Of a DNA stretch of 64,000 bases, positions 56,110-64,000 are shown in pieces; within the stretch, counting starts at the first letter, position 1, and every line of letters begins with the position of its first letter. The stretch is from NCBI GenBank assembly GCA_903632075.3, contig CAHIKZ030003478.1:26880-90879 (forward strand). Reading direction: 5' to 3'. The translations under genes and the position numbers were made by a program. The notes beneath the pieces are model-generated. The model was not told the origin of the DNA and did no database searches. It worked only from the letters and a program-made list of their open reading frames with translations. The DNA is from Acanthosepion pharaonis. Lineage: Eukaryota; Mollusca; Cephalopoda; Sepiida; Sepiidae.

Positions 56110-56400
56110 CTTTAAAGGCATGCACGATCATGGCTCTCTACAACTTCCTATCCTTTGTAGCTCCTAAGATCATTCCCCCCACCACCCCATTACTCCTAGT
56201 CCCTTTTCTGCTATCCAGTGACACAAGCTCATTAAGTAGGTTACATGCTGTTTCCTTCTGTCATATCCCTTCAAGATGTGGGTGATCACAGCTCTCTACA
56301 GCTTCCTATCTTTTGTAGCTCATTAGGAAGGTTACATGCTGTTTTCATCTGTCCCTTTGGCTTTTAATATGGCAAAAACTTGACAATTTCTCAATACTGT
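56110..56400 (-). repeat. Two tandem copies of an RTE-like LINE tail
   Basis: Positions 56125-56250 and 56270-56370 both match the 3' tail of the LINE at 280-735 (TCTCTACAACTTCCTATC and TCTCTACAGCTTCCTATC; GTTACATGCTGTTT in each). No coding is left. A tandem tail could come from unequal recombination or a second insertion at the same place. Confidence 0.65.
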
Positions 56401-56767
56401 GTTCAATGTATTTCCCTCATAAAAATAAAATGTGACTTTTTTTCTAATAGCTATATGCTTTATTTTATACAATTTTAAGTAATAGGACAGGGTTTTGTTT
56501 CCTAATGAACTGCATGAATAATTTCAGAATTCTGAATAAAGATGAGAATCAAAATAAATGCAACAAATTTAAAATATCCAAAAGCATAAAAATGTGCAAA
56601 ACATTATTTTTCATTTTTAACAAAATGGATTTTGGATAAAATATTGAAAATAGCTATATGACTTTTACGCTGTTTAAGCCATTTTTTAACACATTGCATA
56701 CAGACTTATGGGGACAATAGGAAATATTTTGTGGGTGATGGTCGGGATAAAAAAACTCTTTTTTTTT
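56401..56767. other. AT-rich DNA, no gene seen
   Basis: Nothing recognised. Confidence 0.5.
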
Positions 56768-57245
56768 AAATTATTTCACCCCCAAGCAAGGTGAAAATAT
56801 CAAGGTGAATGCAGGGGCTTACAGGGAGTGAAAAAGAAGACTTTACTAAGGAGCATTACGGAAAGGACAATAAAGGAACAGGGTTCAGGAAGACAGAATA
56901 TGGTGATTGATATTACATTTTTTTAATGTTGTAGTTATCAAGGAAGCAAGAAATAGGAGGGGAGTTTCACAGGCGAGAAGTATGAGAAAAGAAACGGTTT
57001 TAGAAATGGTGGTTGTATCTAGCTAGTTCAACATTAAAATTGTGAGACCTATTTTCCAATCTAGTCACATGATTAAATTCATACAGTTGAAGTACCAGTA
57101 AAAAAAAAAACTCATCAGAACAGTTGCCATGAAAAAGAAGAAAACCATGTCATATTGGTGAGAAAGCAACTGAAGTTGAGATGCCTGGTCAGAGTTGATT
57201 ACATTACAGACCCTTTTTTGAATTATCAAGAATCTTAAGATTAAC
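56768..57245 (-). pseudogene. LINE family J, 3' end relic
   Basis: Homologous to 46555-47060 in the same orientation: the tail CTTGCTTGGGGGTGAAATAA at 56768-56790, the CTCCCTGTAAGCCCCTGCAT segment, and decayed coding near 57140-57240. Heavily broken. Confidence 0.75.
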
Positions 57246-58084
57246 CACTGTGAGAAAGTTATTTTCCTGCATTTGCATCATAAAATGAAGATAAAAGATA
57301 ATAAACAAATTGAATTGAAATGCAATCAAGACTAGCATAAAACAAATGAATGACAAATAATGTTAAATTCCTATTCAACAAAAGTATTCAAATTGCCTAG
57401 TCTTGGCAATTTCAAAACTATTTAAAAAGACATGAAATCTCTGAATTTTATTTATCACAAAAGGTATTATGATCTAAAGAAGCAGACAAGGAAACTTGCA
57501 ATGGTTTAATAATCAGATTCTGTTAATAAAAATCATTCTGCCAACCAACCAAAAATGAAATCTCCAAAATTCAAGGCAGATTTTAAATTTGTTTTTAGCC
57601 CTATATTTTTTATTACATACTCAACTGTAAAAAGTTATGATATACATTTTCAACCTTGACAAGGGGCATTTTCACATGCAGAAATTTTTTTTGTTTCCAA
57701 CAAAAGATAATTAAAAATGTAATGAATATCTGTCAATGTTTAATTTTTTAAAATCTTTGAACAGGATAATCTTGGTTTCAGAGAAAACAAATGTAGAAAC
57801 AGATTACATAAGGACATAAAGAGATAATGAAGATAATCTTAGGAAACCATTTTCTTTTGCCAAGTCACAAAATGTTTTAGGAAGAAATTCAGCAGATATT
57901 GTTTGTATATATGAGAAATATATTCAGTGTCAGATTTTATTGGACAAGTCAATGTTTTCATAATAAAATTATTAACCAACCAATGTTGGTAAGATTATAA
58001 GGATATATTTATATGATAAATATACATTGTGAATTTCAGTTTATAATATCTGTTCTTAGAAATATTTATAATAACTTATTTGTT
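57246..58084. other. AT-rich DNA, no gene seen
   Basis: No gene or repeat recognised. Confidence 0.5.
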
Positions 58085-58245
58085 ATTAACATTTGGAATA
58101 TTGTCTTCATTTTTGTTCTTATTATCACAATTTTTTGGCTGTTGTTCTCTCAGGACTTATTCAGGTGTTTGTTGATCCAGATAACCTGCAGGGAGTTTAG
58201 ATCTGAATCCTTTATTTAATCTAGTGTTATAATTCCACTATTTTT
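58085..58245 (-). repeat. Penelope-tail repeat, left half
   Basis: TTGTCTTCATTTTTGTTC, TTTTTTGGCTGTTGTTCTCT and TTATTCAGGTGTTTGTTGAT match the arm of the 28085 subfamily. The right arm is missing. Confidence 0.6.
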
Positions 58246-58514
58246 GCCTTGGCACATCTCATTTTGCTCTTATTTATTACTGCATGCATATTGCTTGCCC
58301 TATTTCATTTGTGTGAGAATATAACTTTATTGTTACCATTTCACCTCAAATATTATGTCTCATTCTGAACATGCATGTATGTATTGCACCAAAAAATCCA
58401 CATCCACAACAAACAATGAACAAATAGTGAAAAAAAGGGGGTTGTTATGAAAATAAAATAATAAAAATTAAAAAGAAAAGATGAATATTTTTAGTATGAA
58501 AGTTAATATGTACT

Positions 58515-58960
58515 TACAGTTGGGACAATAGCTAGATTACTTAAAGCATTGGTCCATGAATTTAGTGATAAAGTAATTGTGAGTTTAATGTTAATAGGAG
58601 TAGGTAGGCTTTCCTTAATAGGAGTAGGTAGGCTTTCCTACCACCCAGTCAACACTCTTCCCCCTTCTCTTGGACATATAAGTGAGGCTTACGCCTTGTT
58701 TCTTGTTTAGGAAGGGTTTCCAATCTCTCTCTCTCACTGGCCTCTGTATCTTAGATGCCTTGATCTATCCCTCCTCTTGTCCTCATCCTTTCTTCTATCA
58801 CTCCTATCTGATCTTGCTCCAAATTTTCTGTAACCTCTTGTGTCCTAGTGGCTTTCCGCCTTGCTTGGGGTGAAACGCTTAAAAAAAAAAAAAAATCCTA
58901 GAATCAAGTACTACAAACTTAATTTCAGTGGAAACAGCAAGCAATAACTGAGCAGTATTA
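58515..58960 (+). repeat. Family A SINE interrupted by a family B SINE
   Basis: 58515-58597 is the head of SINE A (ATAGCTAGATTACTTAAAGC, GTAATTGTGAGTTTAATG). 58598-58895 is a SINE B body with a 24-26-bp tandem duplication (GGAGTAGGTAGGCTTTCC, twice), its LINE-type tail (TGTGTCCTAGTGGCTTTCCG, CCTTGCTTGGGGTGAAACGC) and poly-A. 58896-58960 resumes SINE A (AAGTACTACAAACTTAATTT, CAGTGGAAACAG). Confidence 0.7.
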
Positions 58961-59235
58961 AAAGATGATATTTCCAGGAGATATTAAGTATAGCTCTCAG
59001 CATAGGTTCCATCAAGCTTTAGACTGTAGGGTATTAGTTAATGTCCAGGCAGTGGTACCATACATTAACACTGCCTCTACAGTGGCTCAAAAGAATCACT
59101 GCGAGGTTGTCTGGTAGGTTAGATTTCCAGATTACATCATTTTATTCAAGGTCCAGGCTTTAGCTATGCAAATTTTCACATCTTTTACAGTAGAATTTAT
59201 CTTGCTTCCTAGGTATATAAAAGATTCAACAGATT
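58961..59235 (-). pseudogene. Third RTE-like LINE, C-terminal relic
   Basis: The minus strand reads VESFIYLGSKINSTVKDVKI, IAKAWTLNKM, ATVEAVLMYGTTAWTLTNTL and, near the low end, LISPGNII, a degraded version of an ILNISWRDH-type block. This is the region after the RT in LINEs, of a different family from the other copies. The upstream part of the 122-aa ORF (59240-59500) is not clearly LINE. Confidence 0.72.
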
Positions 59236-59569
59236 TTATTATTATTACTATAATACTGATCATAATAGTATTGTCTCCATGCCTAATACACACATTTAAT
59301 AAACTTGACAGAAGTCCGGTTACTGATATTTTGGTGACTGAATTGTTAGTTAAATATGGATGTCTACTGACCGACACCTGAGAGACAAAACTGAAAATAG
59401 GAAAGAAAGTAAAAAAGATGACACAGAATATCACACTAATGGCCTTCCAACTTTGATGCAGGACCATAATGGTTGGCATGATACACTCAAGAATGTCCAA
59501 GCTAACTTGGCCAAATAAACAATAAATTAAAAAAGATATGGACAGTGGTACAAAAACAATCTACCCCCA
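59236..59569. other. Unassigned sequence
   Basis: The rest of a 122-aa minus ORF has a hydrophobic stretch (AISVIFCVIFFTFFPIFSFV) but no recognisable family; I would not call a gene. Confidence 0.35.
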
Positions 59570-59690
59570 TAGATTGAATAAACTGTTCAGTTCAAAATTC
59601 CCTGATGGTTATCTGGATCGACAAGCACCTGAAGAAGGTCAGCACAAAAGCTAAAACATTGTGATAACAAAGATAGTCCGAATGTAAAAT
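59570..59690 (+). repeat. Penelope-tail repeat, right half
   Basis: CAGTTCAAAATTCCCTGATG, GCACCTGAAGAAGGTCAGCA, GCTAAAACATTGTGATAACA and AAAGATAGTCCGAATGTAAA: the right arm, with the hammerhead-like CTGAAGA kept and GAAA changed to TAAA. Confidence 0.65.
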
Positions 59691-60419
59691 GTCAGAAATT
59701 CAAACTGAATCTTACTCATTGGTATAAGATTTTATTTTCTTTATCATATTGGCAATAAATATATTTAATAGTATAGTCATTGATATTTATTTTTAAATTT
59801 CCAATATGTAAAGATTACCATGACTTATAGAGATATAAGCTAAAAAAAAAAACAAAAAAAAACATGAAAAATAAGATTTTATAAATTTTTTGAATGGTGG
59901 GAATACAATGTTGGAAATTGAGAAGAATTAAATTGGCTTTAAGAATGTCATGAAAAGAGATTTGAGAAAAATTATAAAAGGGTAATAAACTAGAAAAGTG
60001 GATTGACCAGAAAGAAAACTGATTTAATGAATGTAAACAGAAAATATATGCAAGATATTAAAGAACATTGGTTGCTTTTATATCTTTAAAGCCAAACTAC
60101 CAATTTTAAGTAAACATGACAAAGTGAAACATGTAAGTTAGATGAAGTACATGAAAAAAAAACAGCAGTCATTTTTAGAGATGAGTGTAGTCATGATGAC
60201 TGAGAAAAGTTTAGGTCCTTAATGAAAATAGTCAACATAACTGACAACAGGCATTGTCATGTTTTGAACTTGTATGATTGGTAGTAAAATTATAGGTCCC
60301 TTCAAAGGGGGAACTTCAGGGTCTCAGTGGGGAGGGAAAAATCATTGTAATTTTTGGACAAAATATTTTTAGAGTGTTATAGGTCATAGTTAAAAAAAGG
60401 TTTAAGCTAAAGATTATAT
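59691..60419. other. AT-rich DNA, no gene seen
   Basis: No gene recognised. Confidence 0.5.
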
Positions 60420-60870
60420 TCATGTAAGACAACGAGCTTTCAAATTCTTCAACACATTTTGGCTGTTCTACGCTCCTACATTCTTCAGGTAATATATGTT
60501 GAAATTTTGAAGCAAACCCTTTAGTTAGTCTATGTAGGTAGATTGTTCTAATTCCACGTGCCATGACTTTTTTTTTTAAAAAAAAAAAGAAAAAAAAAAG
60601 AAAAAAAAGAAAAAAGAAAAAAGAAAAAAAAAAAAAAAAAAAGAAAAAAGAAAAAAAGAACAAAAAAAAAAGAAAAAGAAAGAAAAAAAAAAAAAGAAAA
60701 GAAGATATCTCAGTATCAATTAATTCCCTTTAGTAACTCAATGTTCCAAGTTTCTGTCCCCACCTGCTGTGGCCAGTTATTGAAATCACAACTCTTTGGG
60801 TCAAGTCATTTTCTGGTTTACTCAATCAATGCTTTTATCCATGGACACATAGCCCAGTGGATATTAATCC
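60420..60870. repeat. Penelope-tail/fold-back copy split by a purine tract
   Basis: 60455-60565 is the left arm (TTTTGGCTGTTCTACGCTCC, CATTCTTCAGGTAATA, GTAGATTGTTCTAATTCCAC). 60712-60870 is the middle (GATATCTCAGTATCAATTAA, TTCCAAGTTTCTGTCCCC, CACATAGCCCAGTGGATA). The A/G tract at 60571-60706 sits at the spot where the sister copy at 36920 has only a short T/G-rich stretch. Confidence 0.7.
60571..60706 (+). repeat. 136-bp polypurine tract (A with scattered G)
   Basis: Consists of A and single G residues except one C at 60661, preceded by a T run that makes a T/A palindromic junction. Capable of triplex (H-DNA) formation. Confidence 0.95.
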
Positions 60871-63596
60871 AACAGAAAACTTGCAATCCATCATAAAAAA
60901 AGAATTATACAAGAATGGAGAACAATATTCAAACAAAGATCTCTGGGAAGTAATAAAAACAGTAGAAAAGTTAACAAAATTAATAGATTAAAAACTAATG
61001 ATGCTTACAGAATGTTAAATTTACAATAAATTGTAAAATAATGGAATAGTAATTTATTCAGTTATATATTTTGTTAATCAAATATATTTCTGTGACCTAT
61101 ATCTTTTGAATTGATTTTTAAATAAAAATTTATCTTGCACTTTGCATAATAAAACCTGATAACACCAAAAACCCATTATCAATATTTTTAATAAGATTAA
61201 ATAATATAAGTCTATTATCATAATATATTGCTAATATAAATTAAATTTTTACCAATATCAGTTGATCAATAACAATCTCAGTGAAAAAACACCGACTTTC
61301 ATAATAAAATTTGACATCTGATTTCAGTATAATACAGATGAGTGAAACAAACTTATTCTTAATGTATATAAGAAATCATTTTCATTTTTGTGTATTTTTG
61401 TAGGAATCCTAATCCAAGCAGACTAATTTTTAATTTTAAAACCAGTCACTTAGCTGAAATGAAGCACCACCAACATAATCTCTTAGCAAAAAGAAAAAAA
61501 TCTACTGTCAGAAGTTTTTTTGATTTTTTCATAGACCACAATGTCTCAAAGCCCACCAATCACATTGCAAGCTGCCAATTTACAAAACTTCACATCACAA
61601 GTTCCAATTTTTGTATCACAGCCACTAATTAAAACATTGTAACAGTGATTATTCCATCAATTATTTGAGGCGTAGACAATGATTATTTGATAAAACAACA
61701 AAGATGAGTATATACTTATCTTTATTCTTTGACACATTTTGAAGTGTTTAGCAGCCAAAATATTAGAATCCAAACAACAAAGAGGAGCATATTTCATTTT
61801 TATATTACTGTAAGAAAGTTTTATTATTATTTCGAACAATTTATTACTATAAAAATTAATGGAAATTAAATGAAGTTGATTAAACAAAATTAATTTGGAT
61901 TTAACTGGGAAATGTTAGTGCTCTGGAAATCATTGTCATTAATGATTAACAGTTTAATTAAAATCATTAATGATTACCAGTTGAAGTAAAATATGCAAAT
62001 AAATTTAAATGGGAATTTGAAATCCTTTTCAATTATTTTTCTTCCTTCTTTAAGTTTACAGTATCAACAGACATACAATCAAATTTGAATATTTATTTAT
62101 ATAGTCAAGTTTTTAATATTTCTACTTTTTATTTCACAAGATTTATGTACTTTGAAAAGATAAAAATTCAAAGAACTAGAAATCATTTTTGTAGTACTTG
62201 TGTTTTCTTTTGATCACTTTTTTTTTTAATGCAGTGGAATACCAATGTATAAGTGATTCACTAAACAAACAAATTGAATGATAAACAGGCAGTTCTGAAG
62301 AAAAATAAATTTGTCTAGTAAATGAATATAAATGTTAGGGAGTGTCTTTAATGCAGACTCAATCTCAATATTGTACTTGTTTCATGTCATAAAATATGAA
62401 TTTCACTCACAAATATTCATGATTTTATTGAAAATAATATTTTTCAGAATATCTTACTAAAAATAAAGAAATGATCAACAGAAACAAGTAAGAAAATCAG
62501 TTTCTGTAGAAATTTATAATAATATCTAAACATGAAACTGGAACAACTGTTACCCAACCTATTACCAAGTATGGAACACCAAAAATCAACATTCTGTATC
62601 AGGTTCAAAAAGAGAGAATGAATTCAAAAATGCTCAGGTGGCTAACGGAATAACCAAATCCCATAGCAATTTGTTGAAATGATGGAAAATTTACTTTTGG
62701 TTGAAATTAAAGGAAAAAGAAGATGCTACTGATATTATTTAAAGTGAATCAACATCATTTATGCAAAGGCCAAGCAGTTGTTTAATGATGTGAGATCCAT
62801 ATTTCTAGTGGAAATGATACTACAGCAGCAAATTTTCTTGGTTCAATTTATTTCTGTATTTATTTGTTTGTTCTTTACGTATTTACATATTAGCTGCTTG
62901 TGCATTTTTCATTTTTTATATGCTTTTGAAACTTACATGAGATTACACCTATTTATATGAATCTCAATTACTCATATAAGAAACAATTTAGTTAACAAAC
63001 AGGGCTACAGAACAGAGTATGTTTGTATATAGAGCTCCCACTTAAGTTTAAGAATTCCTGTTTTATTAAGTAACAAAGAGTGTGTAGTAGACAATCTCAT
63101 GCAGATTTAGAGTAGAAACAACAGTGAAAATGAGAGAGGGAAAAGCAAGTAGCTGAAGGCCGACCAGGAAGTAGGCAGTCTATTTATAACTTTGCACTTT
63201 ATGGTGAGTCAGTAAGAAATAACAGAATGGACTTAGCTACTTAATAGATCTTGAGAAAGACTTAAAATTAGTTAAAATAGGAGCTGCCTAATGATATTGG
63301 ATCTTTAAGTTGATTACATACATATATAATATTTGTTAAATAAATAATATTTTATATGCTTACTTGCAGATAAAATCATTTATTGATGTTATGTTACCTA
63401 TCTGATATTTTTAATACAACCAGACATTTTATACAGAGAGTTAAAATTATAGGGTTTTATAGAGTTCTGTATTTATAGAAGACAGGTCAAGATTAGAATT
63501 CAGAATATACACATTGCGGACATAGGACTTTGATGCGATTTTCAGATAATTGTAAGAAAACAGAGTCACCATGCACCCTTGATTCATATGTCCAGA
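60871..63596. other. AT-rich DNA, no gene recognised
   Basis: An 80-aa plus ORF at 61390-61632 follows a TTTTTGTAG sequence that could be a splice acceptor, but the protein has no recognised motif. 61930-61980 has a small direct repeat of CATTAATGATTA. Nothing else seen. Confidence 0.45.

Positions 63597-63657
<61 letters not shown>
63597..63657. repeat. (TA)n(CA)n microsatellite
   Basis: TA units to 63636, then CA units. Confidence 0.97.
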
Positions 63658-63658
<1 letters not shown>

Positions 63659-63873
63659 GCTTTATTAAAAAAATGATTTTTCTTGTGTTATAATTTTGTC
63701 CTTTTCATATCTACAAATAAAAGTAAAAAACTTGTAGAAACAGAAGAAAAATTTTAAATAAGAACTTAACTGCTGCATCTTGACAGTAACTTTTAACAAA
63801 ATTTAAAAAAAGGTTCTGCTTTTAAAAAAAAACTTTAGAGAGAAAAAATGCCCTTTTTATATAAATTTTTATA

Positions 63874-63895
63874 CAATATATATATATATATTAAA

Positions 63896-63926
<31 letters not shown>

Positions 63927-64000
63927 ATTTCTCTCACTATATATATATATATATATAAATTAAATTTTTAAAAATTTTTTATTTAAAATAAAAATTATAA
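63874..64000. repeat. AT-rich simple repeats at the window end
   Basis: Several (AT)n blocks separated by TTAAATTTTTAA and TCTCTCAC, running to the end. Confidence 0.9.

Noticed and set aside
58682..58873. 63-aa ORF with a signal-peptide-like start
   Set aside because: It lies within a SINE B body; the hydrophobic character comes from the pyrimidine-rich repeat.
60316..60663. 115-aa minus-strand ORF with a poly-F start
   Set aside because: The F run is the antisense of the purine tract, and the rest is a repeat arm.
61390..61632. Possible exon after an acceptor-like TTTTTGTAG
   Set aside because: No donor, no recognisable protein family and no conserved motif; AT-biased residues. Left as unassigned.

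Overview
This window looks like nuclear DNA from a metazoan, most likely a mollusc and plausibly a cephalopod (octopus-like). It is very AT-rich and full of dinucleotide microsatellites. It is packed with decayed retroelements and Tc1/mariner transposons, and host coding sequence is extremely sparse. The taxon is inferred from the repeat repertoire as I remember it, not from a diagnostic gene. The only host exon I can defend is 205 bp on the minus strand (7953-8157), with good splice sites, encoding the actuator-domain region of a class V (ATP10-like) P4-ATPase lipid flippase. The surrounding DNA is therefore probably intronic or gene-flanking.

Layout. Positions 1-7750 hold RTE-like LINE relics (one split by a later 474-bp repeat insertion), a LINE with ORF1 and the start of ORF2, and a solo LTR with 5-bp target duplications. 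The flippase exon follows. Positions 8.8-12.2 kb are a cluster of tRNA-like SINEs and fold-back copies. Positions 12962-14828 are a Tc1 transposon with both inverted ends. Positions 17.8-20.7 kb hold a LINE relic and a mariner-like element. Positions 20869-24973 are a nearly complete Ty3/Gypsy-type LTR retrotransposon on the minus strand. Positions 25.7-35.7 kb hold a dispersed repeat, LINE ends, a possible hAT relic, a mariner and a second Tc1/mariner-type element. Positions 35.7-38.9 kb hold fold-back elements and a Penelope-like element (PLE). Positions 38.9-46.5 kb are an extreme A/T tract almost without unique sequence. Positions 46.5-57.3 kb hold four pieces of Penelope-like elements of two types and three copies of one LINE family. 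The rest is SINE and PLE-tail debris, simple repeats and AT-rich DNA.

How the parts relate. Three relationships stand out. (1) The Gypsy-type element has no tRNA-like primer site. The bases directly after its 5' LTR are instead complementary, over about 17 nt, to a segment inside its own LTR, which suggests Tf1-style self-priming. It also encoded Gag-Pol in one frame. (2) A family of fold-back repeats scattered through the window is made of the 3' end of a Penelope-like element, including a tRNA-like pol III segment and a hammerhead-ribozyme-like core. (3) A tRNA-headed SINE shares its 3' tail with the LINE family found four times here, the signature of a SINE/LINE partnership. No CRISPR, rRNA or canonical tRNA gene was seen. 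Most ORFs are degenerate, and no complete functional gene is contained in the window.
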